From NCBI RefSeq assembly GCF_900100625.1, contig NZ_FMTY01000003.1, positions 7,424 to 71,423 on the forward strand: a DNA stretch of 64,000 bases, read 5' to 3'. Positions 17,425 to 27,219 of the stretch are shown here, in pieces (within the stretch, counting starts at the first letter, position 1; every line of letters starts with the position of its first letter). Below the pieces are notes generated by a model. That model had not been told where the DNA came from, did not search any database, and saw only the letters and a program-made list of their open reading frames with translations. A program made the position numbers and the translations under genes. This stretch comes from Flavobacterium saliperosum. Lineage in GTDB: Bacteria > Bacteroidota > Bacteroidia > Flavobacteriales > Flavobacteriaceae.

Positions 17425-20400
17425 ATGAAAAAATACTTACTTCTCATATTATTGTCTGCTTCTTTTTTTTGTTTTGGTCAGGAACAAGGGACTGTTACAG
17501 TCGATTGGAAACCGACGCAAAAATATTTCATTGATTCCATTCCTTTTCTTATTCCGCAGTTTACAATCGAAAATCTTGAATTTAATTCGGTTGAAAAAAC
17601 CTTGGTTTTCCGCAAAAGAATTAGCGTTCAGGCGCCCGTAAATGAAAATTCGTTGCAGATATCCAATATTGTTTATGAAACCATTGCAAAAGAAGAATTG
17701 AAAGATCTTTCTTATGCCAAACTTCCGGCCGGACTGAATGGTGCCATTGATTATACCGTCGGACGCGACGCGCAAAGCGTCCTACTTTCTTTTTCTCCTA
17801 TTATAAAGGTAGGAAATGAGGTGAAGAAAGTCAAATCGTTTGCTTATGCCTTTTCAGGTGCGACGTCTTCTGAACGACCATCTTCCGCCAGAGCCGCTAT
17901 TGTTAATTCCGTTTTGTCTTCTGGCGACTGGTACCGATTCTATATCGAGAAGTCCGGAATTTACCGACTTTCGAAAAATTTTTTACAGCAATTGGGATTT
18001 GATACCAATGTCGATCCCAAAAGGATTAAGATTTACGGAAACGGCGGAAGAATGATACCTTTATTGAATTCCGTTCCTTATCCTATGGATTTGGAAGAAA
18101 ATGCGATTCAGGTCTTTGGTGAAGAGGACGGCGCTTTCGACTCCGATGATTATGTGTTGTTTTATGCCGAAGGAATTGATGTTTGGAATACCGACAGTGA
18201 CACCAGTGTTAATCTTTACGATTCGAAATCATATTATTACGTTACCTCACAGGGCGGAAACGGAAAACGCATAGCTGCCAACGTACAGCCGGTCACTCCT
18301 GCGGATATGGTTTTTACTACGTTTGATGATTATCAGTATTATGAAGTGGATAAAACCAACGTGGGACGTTTAGGGAGAAAATGGGTTGGGGATAATTTTA
18401 ATATTGAAAACGTACAGTCTTTTGATTTCAGTTTTCCAAATCTGGCAACATCGGTTCCTGTAAAAATAAAAGTTAATGCGGTTTCTGCTTCCTATGGAAA
18501 CAGCTCTTTCAAGATCAAAGCCAATAATCTGGAGTTGAATACCATGGATTTTCCTGCTTTAGATCCTACCGTACACGTTGCGGCCTATGAGAAAGTTTAT
18601 GAAGGGACTTTTACATCCTCTACGGCAAACATTTCGATACAGTTGGATTATAATAATGGGGGAGTGCCTTCTTCTAATGGGTATCTTGACAATATTTCAC
18701 TGGTTGCTAAGCGAAACCTTCAGGGATACGGACAGCAGTTCTTGTTTCGAAATGACTTGGCCGGAACAAATGTTGGCGTTGGAGAATATCAATTGTCTTC
18801 CGCATCCGGAATTTCTCAGGTATGGGATGTTTCCGATATTTATAATGTATCTAAAATTGAAAATCCGGGCCTGCCAAACTTCTCGTTCAAAGCCGCTTTA
18901 GGCGAAGTGAGAAAATATGTGGCGTTGGACTTGGCTAATGCTTATACGCCTCCAAGTCAATCGGCTTCACGAATAGCCAATCAGAATTTAAAAGGAACCA
19001 TTTTTAAAAATGATCTTGGTGTTGATGTGGATGTGGATTATATTATTGTTACTCCCACTTTTTTAAAAACACAGGCTGAAAAGTTAGCAAATTTTCACAG
19101 GAATTATTCGCAACTAAATGTGAAAGTGGTGGAACTGTCGCAAATTTATCAGGAGTTTTCCTCAGGGAAACAGGATATTGGAGCGATTCGTAATCTGATA
19201 AAATACATTTATTTTAATAATCCGTCTTATCCGAATAACAAAATACGATACGTAAATCTTTTTGGGGATGCTTCCTTCGATTATAAAAACAGGATTTTCG
19301 GTAATACCAATGTGGTTCCCGTGTTTGAGGCCTTTTTTAGGGTAACGTCAAATTCAGGCGCTACTCCCATTAACTTCTCAAATTACCTGACTTTTATGTC
19401 GGATGATTTTTATGCCTTGATGCACGACGATGAAGGGACTATGCTGACTATTAAAGATTTGGATATTGCCGTGGGACGAATGCTTGTGAATTCTCCTGAA
19501 CAGGCCGATCAAATGGTAAATAAGATTATTGAGTATCATGACGAGAAGTCCTTTGGAAGATGGCGCAACCGTTATGTGATTGTTTCCGATGATGCGGAAA
19601 ACGCAACCGATGCCACTTTACAACGAAATCTCGACGGATTGGCAGACCAGCTTTATGCGCAAAAACCATTCATGAATGTGAAGAAAATCCATTCCGATTC
19701 CTATATGCAGGTTACTGCGGCCGGCGGGGAGCGTTATCCTTCGGTTAACGAGGATTTCGTGAGTGAATTGGAAAGTGGCGGTTTGGTTTTCAATTATTTC
19801 GGACACGGCGGGGAGGATGGTTTGGCTCAGGAGCGTCTTTTTGATAAAGCCACGGCGCAAAATTTAAAGAACCAGTACAGATATCCTTTGTTTGTAACAA
19901 TAACTTGTGAATTTACCCGTTTTGACAATCCGTTCCGACCAACGGCCGGTGAATACATGTTTTGGAATAAAGCCGGTGGTGCGGTGGCATTGGTTACAAC
20001 TACCCGGGAAATAGGAATATCAACAGGGGAAAACCTCAATCAGGTGTTGAATTCAAAGTTGTTTTCATTCGGCTCCAATACTTACGAATCCATTGCGGAA
20101 GCATTGCGATTAACTAAAAATCAGGCTGCTTTCGGAGATCGTAATGTTGTTTTTTGTGTGGGGGATCCGGCTTTGAAATTGGCCATTCCTAAACCAAAAG
20201 TACGTTTGACAAAAATCAACGACGTGCCGGTTACACAGCCTACGGATACCTTAAAGGCATTGAGTTATGTGAAAATGGCGGGCGAAGTGGTGGATGAATT
20301 CGATAATCTGCAGTCGAATTATAATGGTGATTTGGCGGTTCAGATTTTTGATAAGGATTTAAACCGTTCCACATTAGGAAATGACGGTACGTTGAATGGT

Positions 20401-21294
20401 AGTGGCCAATTGGAGATAATGAATTTCACCACATTGGGAGAAACCATTTTCAGAGGAAATGCTTCTGTGACTAACGGGCAATTCGAATTTGGATTTATCG
20501 TGCCAAGAGATATCAGGATTCCGGTGGGTACCGGAAGAGTCAGTTTTTATGCAAAAAACAAACAGCCTCTTGAAAACAATACCGGGTATGATTTGACCGT
20601 TAAAGTGGGTGGTATCAATACAAATGCGGTTGCAGACAATTTACCGCCACGGATACAGTTGTGGATGAATGATAAATCGTTTGTTTCGGGTGGAATTACA
20701 AATGCCTCGCCAATATTTTTGGCAGAATTGAAAGACGAGAACGGGATTAATACTGCAAGCGGAATTGGTCATGATATCGTTGCGATTTTAGACGGCGATG
20801 AGAACAATCCGTATATCCTGAATGATTATTATGAAACCGAACCGAATGATTATACAAAAGGGAATATTCGTTTTCCATTCCGAAATTTAGCCAAAGGTTT
20901 GCACACGCTAACTTTGAAAGTTTGGGACGTGTATAACAACTTCGCAACAGCTGAAATTCAGTTTATTGTAATGGGGGATGAGGAAATGGCGCTTTCCAAC
21001 GTTTTGAATTATCCGAATCCTTTTGTGAGTTACACCGAATTTTGGTTTTCGCACAACAGGCCGTTTGAAACACTGGATGTTCAGGTGCAGATATTGACCA
21101 TTACCGGAAAAGTGGTTAAAACCATTAATCAGTCGGTAACTACTGTAGGGTTCACTAATCGCGAGATTAAATGGGATGGTAAAGACGATTTTGGAGACAG
21201 AATCGGAAAAGGAGTTTATGTTTACAAGTTAACGGTGAAGTCGCAAAGTTCAAATAAAACGGCAGAAAAAATTGAGAAACTTGTAATACTTTAA
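17425..21294 (+). CDS. porU: Type IX secretion system sortase PorU
   Basis: A 1289-residue outer-membrane protease that removes the T9SS C-terminal signal and attaches cargo. The signal peptide is MKKYLLLILLSASFFCFGQ. The gingipain-like (C25) domain occupies about residues 500-900; His794 in FGHGGEDG and Cys828 in TITCEF are the expected catalytic pair. The C-terminal part ends with a FlgD-like or sorting-type Ig fold (NYPNPF ... GKGVYVYKLTVKS). It is divergent from gldJ and followed by porV. Confidence 0.96.
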   Translation: MKKYLLLILLSASFFCFGQEQGTVTVDWKPTQKYFIDSIPFLIPQFTIENLEFNSVEKTLVFRKRISVQAPVNENSLQISNIVYETIAKEELKDLSYAKLPAGLNGAIDYTVGRDAQSVLLSFSPIIKVGNEVKKVKSFAYAFSGATSSERPSSARAAIVNSVLSSGDWYRFYIEKSGIYRLSKNFLQQLGFDTNVDPKRIKIYGNGGRMIPLLNSVPYPMDLEENAIQVFGEEDGAFDSDDYVLFYAEGIDVWNTDSDTSVNLYDSKSYYYVTSQGGNGKRIAANVQPVTPADMVFTTFDDYQYYEVDKTNVGRLGRKWVGDNFNIENVQSFDFSFPNLATSVPVKIKVNAVSASYGNSSFKIKANNLELNTMDFPALDPTVHVAAYEKVYEGTFTSSTANISIQLDYNNGGVPSSNGYLDNISLVAKRNLQGYGQQFLFRNDLAGTNVGVGEYQLSSASGISQVWDVSDIYNVSKIENPGLPNFSFKAALGEVRKYVALDLANAYTPPSQSASRIANQNLKGTIFKNDLGVDVDVDYIIVTPTFLKTQAEKLANFHRNYSQLNVKVVELSQIYQEFSSGKQDIGAIRNLIKYIYFNNPSYPNNKIRYVNLFGDASFDYKNRIFGNTNVVPVFEAFFRVTSNSGATPINFSNYLTFMSDDFYALMHDDEGTMLTIKDLDIAVGRMLVNSPEQADQMVNKIIEYHDEKSFGRWRNRYVIVSDDAENATDATLQRNLDGLADQLYAQKPFMNVKKIHSDSYMQVTAAGGERYPSVNEDFVSELESGGLVFNYFGHGGEDGLAQERLFDKATAQNLKNQYRYPLFVTITCEFTRFDNPFRPTAGEYMFWNKAGGAVALVTTTREIGISTGENLNQVLNSKLFSFGSNTYESIAEALRLTKNQAAFGDRNVVFCVGDPALKLAIPKPKVRLTKINDVPVTQPTDTLKALSYVKMAGEVVDEFDNLQSNYNGDLAVQIFDKDLNRSTLGNDGTLNGSGQLEIMNFTTLGETIFRGNASVTNGQFEFGFIVPRDIRIPVGTGRVSFYAKNKQPLENNTGYDLTVKVGGINTNAVADNLPPRIQLWMNDKSFVSGGITNASPIFLAELKDENGINTASGIGHDIVAILDGDENNPYILNDYYETEPNDYTKGNIRFPFRNLAKGLHTLTLKVWDVYNNFATAEIQFIVMGDEEMALSNVLNYPNPFVSYTEFWFSHNRPFETLDVQVQILTITGKVVKTINQSVTTVGFTNREIKWDGKDDFGDRIGKGVYVYKLTVKSQSSNKTAEKIEKLVIL

Positions 21295-21310
21295 GAAAAT
21301 AGTATATTTG
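21281..21310 (+). promoter_or_regulatory. Possible separate promoter of porV
   Basis: TTG, then 19 bp, then TATATTTG, overlaps the last codons of porU and stands 23 bp before the porV ATG. It could give porV extra transcription beyond porU read-through. Confidence 0.5.
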
Positions 21311-21333
21311 TTAAATTAATTAGTATCATAAAA

Positions 21334-22527
21334 ATGAAGAAAATATCCATAGTATCCTTGTTCTTGCTTGTTGTTCAATTAGTTAATGCGCAGGATAGAG
21401 TGATTACGACAGGGGTTCCTTTTTTGTTGATTTCTGCAGATGCCCGCGCGGCAGGTCTTGGTGATATGGGTGTTGCCACTTCAGCAGATGTTTTTTCACA
21501 ACAGTACAACCCTGCAAAATATGCCTTCTCACCTAATAAGTACGGATTTTCAGTAAGTTATACTCCCTATTTGACAAGTATAGCTAATGATATTTCTTTG
21601 GGTCAGGTTACCTTCTATAACCGTATTAATGAACGTAGTGCTTTTGCTACCAGTTTGCGTTATTTTGGGTTGGGCGATATTGAATTACGCGAAACCGGTG
21701 ATCCGGGAGAAATTCCGAGAACCGTTAGTCCTAACGAATTGGCTTTTGATCTTTCGTATTCATTAAAATTGAGTGAACAGTTCTCCATGGGAATTGCCGG
21801 TCGTTACATTCGTTCCAATTTAAGAATTCCGGATGGTAATACCGATGCATCAGCAGCCAATTCGTTTGCCGTTGACGTAGCCGGATTCTATCAGTCGGAA
21901 GAATTTGCCATGAGCGATTTCAACGCAAGATACCGTATAGGAGTCAATTTGCAGAATATGGGTCCGAAAATTTCGTATGATGGTGATGTGGAGCGTAGTT
22001 CCAATTTTCTTCCGTCCAATCTGAAATTGGGAGGTAGTTTTGATTTCATTTTAGATGAATACAATAAGGTTTCGGTTATTGGAGAGGTAAACAAACTGAT
22101 GGTGCCAACGCCTGAAAAAGTGGTTCCCACAGATATTGACGGAGACGGTACGATTGAGCAGACTGAAATTAACACGGCCTACTCGGAAGCGAATCAGCGT
22201 TACAGAAGAATCGGATGGGCTTCCGGTCTTTTCAAGTCTTTTGGTGATGCGCCGGATGGTATGAGTGAAGAGTTGAAGGAATTTACCTGGGCATTAGGGG
22301 CAGAATATTGGTATCAGGATTCCTTTGCTTTCAGAGCGGGGTATTTTAATGAGAGTGTCGAAAAAGGAGCAAGAAAATTTGCTACCATCGGAGCCGGATT
22401 CAAATACAATATTGTTAAGGTAGATGTTTCGTATTTGTTCTCTACTTCAAAAGTGAGAAATCCTTTGGAAAACACATTGCGTTTCTCGCTGACATTTAAT
22501 TTCGGTGATTCGTATGATGATCTATAG
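21334..22527 (+). CDS. porV: Type IX secretion outer-membrane protein PorV
   Basis: A 397-residue outer-membrane beta-barrel protein that binds T9SS cargo and shuttles it from the translocon to PorU. A signal peptide is followed by the PorV family opening GVPFLLISADARAAGLGDMG and alternating aromatic beta strands. It ends in an aromatic-rich strand (LRFSLTFNFGDSYDDL). It follows porU by 39 bp. Confidence 0.95.
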   Translation: MKKISIVSLFLLVVQLVNAQDRVITTGVPFLLISADARAAGLGDMGVATSADVFSQQYNPAKYAFSPNKYGFSVSYTPYLTSIANDISLGQVTFYNRINERSAFATSLRYFGLGDIELRETGDPGEIPRTVSPNELAFDLSYSLKLSEQFSMGIAGRYIRSNLRIPDGNTDASAANSFAVDVAGFYQSEEFAMSDFNARYRIGVNLQNMGPKISYDGDVERSSNFLPSNLKLGGSFDFILDEYNKVSVIGEVNKLMVPTPEKVVPTDIDGDGTIEQTEINTAYSEANQRYRRIGWASGLFKSFGDAPDGMSEELKEFTWALGAEYWYQDSFAFRAGYFNESVEKGARKFATIGAGFKYNIVKVDVSYLFSTSKVRNPLENTLRFSLTFNFGDSYDDL

Positions 22528-22550
22528 TAAAAAGTAATAATAAATGAACT

Positions 22551-22581
22551 ATCCAAATTCGTCATGAGTTTGGATTTTTTG
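22551..22581 (+). terminator. Terminator after porV
   Basis: A 10-bp stem with one G-T pair (ATCCAAATTC with GAGTTTGGAT) and a 5-nt loop, followed by TTTTTT. Confidence 0.75.
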
Positions 22582-22600
22582 TCTGTAATAATTTGAGTAA

Positions 22601-23083
22601 ATGAAGAACATTAGCATTACGTCAACTTTTTTGGTTTATGAATCTTCGGATGAACTTTCCGCAGAAGTGAAGAGTTTGATGGAACAGGCGATTGAAATCA
22701 GAAAGAAAGCCTATGCACCGTACTCTAAATTCAGGGTAGGGGCTGCCATATTGTTGGATAACGGGAAAGTGGTGTTGGGTTCCAATCAGGAAAATGCCGC
22801 ATATCCTTCGGGTTTGTGTGCGGAAAGGGTGGCGATTTTTCAGGCAGGGGCCATTTATCCGGATGCTAAAATCGTAAAGATAGCAATATCCGCAACCGCG
22901 GATGATAAGGAAATGACCGAGCCGATACCACCGTGTGGCGCTTGCAGACAGTCTATTGCCGAATACGAGTTTCGTCAGGATTTGCCCATTGAAATATATT
23001 TCATGGCGGCAGTCGGTAAAGTCTATAAATCAGATTCGCTTAAGAATTTGCTGCCGTTGATGTTTGATAAAAACTTTTTATAA
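22601..23083 (+). CDS. cdd: Cytidine deaminase
   Basis: A zinc-dependent pyrimidine salvage enzyme converting cytidine or deoxycytidine to uridine; 160 residues, slightly longer than the 130-residue core because of an N-terminal extension. Zinc ligands are Cys73 in CAERVAIF, with Glu75 as the catalytic acid/base, and Cys112 and Cys115 in PPCGACRQ. SKFRVGAAI gives the nucleoside-binding segment. It lies between a terminator and the pdhA promoter, probably monocistronic. Confidence 0.95.
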   Translation: MKNISITSTFLVYESSDELSAEVKSLMEQAIEIRKKAYAPYSKFRVGAAILLDNGKVVLGSNQENAAYPSGLCAERVAIFQAGAIYPDAKIVKIAISATADDKEMTEPIPPCGACRQSIAEYEFRQDLPIEIYFMAAVGKVYKSDSLKNLLPLMFDKNFL

Positions 23084-23131
23084 AAAGAACAATTTAACGT
23101 CTTTAAATTTTCACGTCTTAAAGGGATGTGT

Positions 23132-23139
23132 TATTTTTG
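23132..23139 (+). promoter_or_regulatory. -7 element before pdhA
   Basis: TATTTTTG matches TAnnTTTG and lies 44 bp before the pdhA ATG. The -33 region holds TTT only. Confidence 0.5.
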
Positions 23140-23183
23140 CCGTTCGCAAAATTGTGTAATATAGCTTAAAAGAGCAATAATAG

Positions 23184-24182
23184 ATGAAACCAATCACAAA
23201 AGAAGTTTACCTTAAATGGTATGAAGACATGCAGTTCTGGAGAAAGTTCGAAGACAAACTCGCTGCATTATACATTCAACAAAAAGTTCGTGGATTTTTA
23301 CACTTATACAACGGTCAGGAAGCGGTATTAGCAGGAGCTTTGCATGCGATGGATCTGTCTAAGGATAAAATGATCACGGCTTACCGTAACCATGTTCAGC
23401 CAATCGGAATGGGTACCGACCCAAAAAGAGTGATGGCCGAATTATTAGGGAAAGCAACCGGTACTTCAAAAGGTATGGGTGGATCCATGCATATTTTCGA
23501 TAAAGAACACGGATTTTACGGAGGTCACGGAATCGTAGGGGCGCAAATCCCTGTAGGGGCCGGAATCGCTTTTGCCGATAAGTATTTTAACACTGGTGGC
23601 GTAACCATGACTTATTTTGGAGATGGGGCAGCACGTCAGGGTTCGCTTCATGAAGCCTTTAATATGGCCATGTTGTGGAAACTTCCCGTGGTTTTTATCG
23701 TGGAAAACAATGGGTATGCCATGGGAACTTCTGTGGAGAGAACCGCAAACCATACCGATATCTGGAAATTAGGTTTAGGATATGAAATGCCATGCGGACC
23801 GGTAGACGGGATGAATCCGATTAAAGTGGCTGAAGCTATGCACGAAGCCATCGAAAGAGCACGTCGTGGCGACGGACCAACGTTCCTTGAAATGAAAACA
23901 TACCGTTACAGAGGGCACTCCATGTCGGATGCACAACACTACAGAACTAAAGAGGAAGTGGAAGAGTACAAAAAAATCGACCCAATCACTCAGGTTTTGG
24001 ATATCATCAAAGAAAACAACTATGCAACCGATGCGGAAATCGAAGCAATCGACCAAAGAGTAAAAGACTTGGTGGACGAATGCGAGAAATTTGCGGAAGA
24101 ATCTCCGTATCCGGAAGTAAATCAGTTGTATGATGTGGTTTACGAACAAGAGAATTATCCATTTATTCCACATAAATTATAA
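23184..24182 (+). CDS. pdhA: Pyruvate dehydrogenase E1 component, alpha subunit
   Basis: The thiamine diphosphate-binding alpha subunit of E1, 332 residues. Motifs are FLHLYNGQEA near residue 38, GKGMGGSMH, and the TPP/Mg stretch GDGAARQGSLHEA with VVFIVENNGYAMGT. TYRYRGHSMSD lies in the usual phosphorylation-loop position. The gene is 6 bp upstream of the E2 gene. The beta subunit gene is not adjacent and must be elsewhere. Confidence 0.95.
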   Translation: MKPITKEVYLKWYEDMQFWRKFEDKLAALYIQQKVRGFLHLYNGQEAVLAGALHAMDLSKDKMITAYRNHVQPIGMGTDPKRVMAELLGKATGTSKGMGGSMHIFDKEHGFYGGHGIVGAQIPVGAGIAFADKYFNTGGVTMTYFGDGAARQGSLHEAFNMAMLWKLPVVFIVENNGYAMGTSVERTANHTDIWKLGLGYEMPCGPVDGMNPIKVAEAMHEAIERARRGDGPTFLEMKTYRYRGHSMSDAQHYRTKEEVEEYKKIDPITQVLDIIKENNYATDAEIEAIDQRVKDLVDECEKFAEESPYPEVNQLYDVVYEQENYPFIPHKL

Positions 24183-24188
24183 TCGATT

Positions 24189-25826
24189 ATGGCAGTAGTA
24201 ATTACAATGCCGCGTTTAAGCGACACCATGACCGAAGGTGTTGTGGCAACTTGGTTAAAAAAAGTTGGTGATACGGTAAAAGAAGGCGATATTCTTGCAG
24301 AAATTGAAACGGACAAAGCAACAATGGAGTTTGAGTCATTCAATGCAGGAACCCTGTTACATATAGGAATTCAGGAAGGCGAATCGGCTCCGGTGGATTC
24401 CCTTTTAGCAATAATCGGTGCTCCGGGTGAAGATATTGCTGCTTTACTAAGCGGAGGTGCTCTGGCTCCAACCCGAGGCGAAGCCGAATCGAGCGAAGCT
24501 AAAACAGAAGCGGCTCCGGTAGCAGAAGGTAAGGCGGAGGCTCCAACAGCTGCAGCAGCACTTCCTGCAGGAGTAAAAGTGGTAACCATGCCGCGTTTAA
24601 GCGATACCATGACCGACGGAACGGTTGCGACTTGGTTGAAAAAAGTAGGGGATGCCGTTAAAGAAGGCGATATCCTGGCAGAAATCGAAACCGACAAAGC
24701 AACGATGGAATTTGAATCGTTCAATTCCGGAACGCTTTTATATATTGGGGTTAACGAAGGGCAAACGGCTCCGGTTGACAGCATTTTGGCCATTATCGGC
24801 CCTGCTGGAACCGATGTTTCCGGTATTGCTGCTGATTTTAAAGCAGGTGGTTCTCTTGAAGCACCGAAAGCGAACGCTTCAGTTGAAGTAAAAACGGAAA
24901 CGGCTACTGCACCTGTACAAAATACAAATGCAGGCGGAAGAATTTTCGCATCTCCGTTAGCTAAAAAAATAGCTCAGGATAAAGGAATCGACTTATCTCA
25001 GGTAAAAGGTTCAGGTGAAAACGGAAGAATCGTTAAAGGCGATGTGGAAGGATTCACACCTCAGGCTGCCGCTGTGCAAACGGCTTCAACTCCTGCGGCA
25101 ACAACAGCTGTACCAGTTGTAAAACCATTCGTTCCTGCCGGAGAAAAATTCCAGGAGGAAATCAAAAATTCGCAAATGCGTAAAACGATTGCACGTCGTT
25201 TGGCAGAATCGAAATTCACAGCCCCGCATTACTACTTGACTATTGAAGTAGCCATGGACGAGGCAATGAAATCGAGAGCGGTAATCAATACAGTACCGGA
25301 TACGAAAGTGTCGTTTAACGATATGGTTGTGAAAGCATGTGCGATGGCCTTGAAAAAACATCCACAGGTAAATTCACAATGGAGGGAAGATGCGATGATT
25401 ATCAACCACCACGTAAACATCGGTGTGGCCGTTGCAGTGGAAGATGGATTGGTAGTGCCGGTATTGAACTTCACCGACCAGATGAGTTTAACGCAAATTG
25501 GCGCTAGCGTGAAAGATTTGGCGGGTAAAGCAAAAAACAAAAAACTGACACCGGCAGAAATGGACGGAAGTACGTTTACGGTTTCCAATTTGGGAATGTT
25601 CGGTATCCAGTCGTTCACGTCGATTATCAACCAACCGAATTCGGCAATTTTATCTGTAGGTGCTATCGAAGAAAAACCGGTAGTAAGAAACGGACAAATT
25701 GTGGTAGGAAACACCATGACGGTTACTTTAGCATGCGATCACAGAACTGTGGACGGAGCAACAGGCGCTCAGTTCTTACAAACACTAAGACAATTTTTAG
25801 AAAATCCGGTAACAATGTTGGCGTAA
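24189..25826 (+). CDS. pdhC: Pyruvate dehydrogenase E2 (dihydrolipoamide acetyltransferase), two lipoyl domains
   Basis: A 545-residue E2. Two N-terminal lipoyl domains (about residues 1-75 and 130-210) share nearly the same sequence, each with the lipoylated Lys in EIETDKATMEFESF. Ala/Pro/Thr/Glu linkers separate them. The peripheral subunit-binding domain (FASPLAKKIAQDKGIDLSQV) is near 255-290. The catalytic acyltransferase domain ends with DHRTVDGATGAQFL, whose His is catalytic. It is the second gene of pdhA-pdhC and is followed by a terminator. Confidence 0.95.
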   Translation: MAVVITMPRLSDTMTEGVVATWLKKVGDTVKEGDILAEIETDKATMEFESFNAGTLLHIGIQEGESAPVDSLLAIIGAPGEDIAALLSGGALAPTRGEAESSEAKTEAAPVAEGKAEAPTAAAALPAGVKVVTMPRLSDTMTDGTVATWLKKVGDAVKEGDILAEIETDKATMEFESFNSGTLLYIGVNEGQTAPVDSILAIIGPAGTDVSGIAADFKAGGSLEAPKANASVEVKTETATAPVQNTNAGGRIFASPLAKKIAQDKGIDLSQVKGSGENGRIVKGDVEGFTPQAAAVQTASTPAATTAVPVVKPFVPAGEKFQEEIKNSQMRKTIARRLAESKFTAPHYYLTIEVAMDEAMKSRAVINTVPDTKVSFNDMVVKACAMALKKHPQVNSQWREDAMIINHHVNIGVAVAVEDGLVVPVLNFTDQMSLTQIGASVKDLAGKAKNKKLTPAEMDGSTFTVSNLGMFGIQSFTSIINQPNSAILSVGAIEEKPVVRNGQIVVGNTMTVTLACDHRTVDGATGAQFLQTLRQFLENPVTMLA

Positions 25827-25847
25827 GCCCGTTGTTCTTAATAAATT

Positions 25848-25880
25848 AAATCCCGTTTTGAACTTCAGAACGGGATTTTT
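25848..25880 (+). terminator. Terminator after pdhC
   Basis: A 10-bp stem (AAATCCCGTT with AACGGGATTT) and an 11-nt loop, ending in a T run. Confidence 0.8.
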
Positions 25881-25894
25881 AGTATTTTAGTTTT

Positions 25895-26572
25895 ATGAAG
25901 CACATTATAATTACAGGAACATCCCGCGGAATAGGGCACGAACTGGCCTTGCAATTTGCAGCAGCCGGACATCAGGTCCTGTCGATTTCAAGAAAAATAG
26001 CTCCGGAGTTACTCGGGAATAAACATATTACTTGTTTGAGTGTGGATTTGGCTTCGGATGAAGATTTGCAGAAAGTAGCCAATTTCATTTCAACCGCATG
26101 GAAAAAGGTGGATATCATCATTCATAATGCCGGATCACTTTTATTGAAACCGTTCGGAGAAATTTCGTCGGAAGAATTTGAGAACGTTTATAAAGTGAAT
26201 GTTTTCGGTGTGGCCAATTTAACGCGTGTCTGTCTTCCGTATCTTCAAAAAGGAAGTCATGTGGTGACCATCAGTTCCATGGGTGGGATTCAGGGCAGTA
26301 TGAAGTTTGCCGGACTTTCCGCTTACAGTTCCAGTAAAGGAGCAGTAATTACACTGTCTGAATTGTTGGCCGAAGAGTACAAAGAAAGAGGCATTTCCTT
26401 CAATGTACTGGCTTTAGGGGCAGTTCAGACGGAAATGTTACAGGAAGCCTTTCCGGGTTATGAGGCGCCGATTTCCGCAAAAGAAATGGCCGACTATATT
26501 TTCAATTTCGCGCTGACCGGAAATAAATATTTCAACGGGAAAGTGTTGCAGGTTTCATCCACAACGCCATAG
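25895..26572 (+). CDS. SDR family oxidoreductase
   Basis: A classical short-chain dehydrogenase of 225 residues. The cofactor motif TGTSRGIGHELA is at residues 6-17 and the HNAGSLL segment near 85. The catalytic Ser is in TISSMGG and the Tyr/Lys in YSSSKGA. The alcohol or carbonyl substrate cannot be told. Its stop is 3 bp before the SprT-like gene, so the two are cotranscribed. Confidence 0.9.
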   Translation: MKHIIITGTSRGIGHELALQFAAAGHQVLSISRKIAPELLGNKHITCLSVDLASDEDLQKVANFISTAWKKVDIIIHNAGSLLLKPFGEISSEEFENVYKVNVFGVANLTRVCLPYLQKGSHVVTISSMGGIQGSMKFAGLSAYSSSKGAVITLSELLAEEYKERGISFNVLALGAVQTEMLQEAFPGYEAPISAKEMADYIFNFALTGNKYFNGKVLQVSSTTP

Positions 26573-26575
26573 TAC

Positions 26576-27175
26576 ATGAGTGAGGTTCTTCTGAAATACA
26601 TCCCGGAACACGCTGTCCCTCCTTGTTTTGAGTTAATCAAAGCTTATAACGTTCATTTGAAAATTGTCAATGAACGCGTGACCCGTCATGGAGATTACAG
26701 AAGGCATCCCGACGGATTTCATCAGATTACCGTGAATGCCAGTTTAAACAAATACCGTTTTCTGATGACGCTGATTCATGAAATCGCCCACCTGGTAGCT
26801 TTCGAAAAATACGGGAGAGATATCAAACCCCATGGCGACGAATGGAAGCTCACGTTCCAACGCATGATGGTACCGTTTATTCGTCCGGAAGTTTTCCCAA
26901 GCCAGTTGTTGCCTTTGCTGGCACGACATTTCAGAAATCCGAAAGCGAGCAGCGATACGGACGCCACTTTATCGTTGGCACTGAAACAATTTGACCCGGT
27001 AAACGATAAAAATTATATCTTTGAGATTCCGTATGGCAGTACTTTTCGCATTCATAATGGGAAAATATTTAAGAAAATCGCCCTTCGTACCAAACGGTAT
27101 GAATGCATAGAACTAAGCTCGGGAAGAATTTATCTGTTCAATCCGAATGCCGAAGTGGAATTGTTATCCAATTAA
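26576..27175 (+). CDS. SprT-like zinc metalloprotease domain protein
   Basis: A 199-residue protein with the zincin motif LIHEIAHLVAF: His68, Glu69, His72, and a likely third ligand His86 in PHGDEW. This matches the SprT/Spartan-like fold. The C-terminal third (YGSTFRIHNGKIFKKI, IYLFNPNAEVELL) fits the zinc-ribbon position of SprT proteins but lacks the expected four Cys, so the ribbon appears degenerate. It is likely cytoplasmic; the role in flavobacteria is not established. Confidence 0.87.
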   Translation: MSEVLLKYIPEHAVPPCFELIKAYNVHLKIVNERVTRHGDYRRHPDGFHQITVNASLNKYRFLMTLIHEIAHLVAFEKYGRDIKPHGDEWKLTFQRMMVPFIRPEVFPSQLLPLLARHFRNPKASSDTDATLSLALKQFDPVNDKNYIFEIPYGSTFRIHNGKIFKKIALRTKRYECIELSSGRIYLFNPNAEVELLSN

Positions 27176-27219
27176 AACTTTGCGACTTTGTTACTCAGTA
27201 ACTTTGCAACTCAGAAAAA

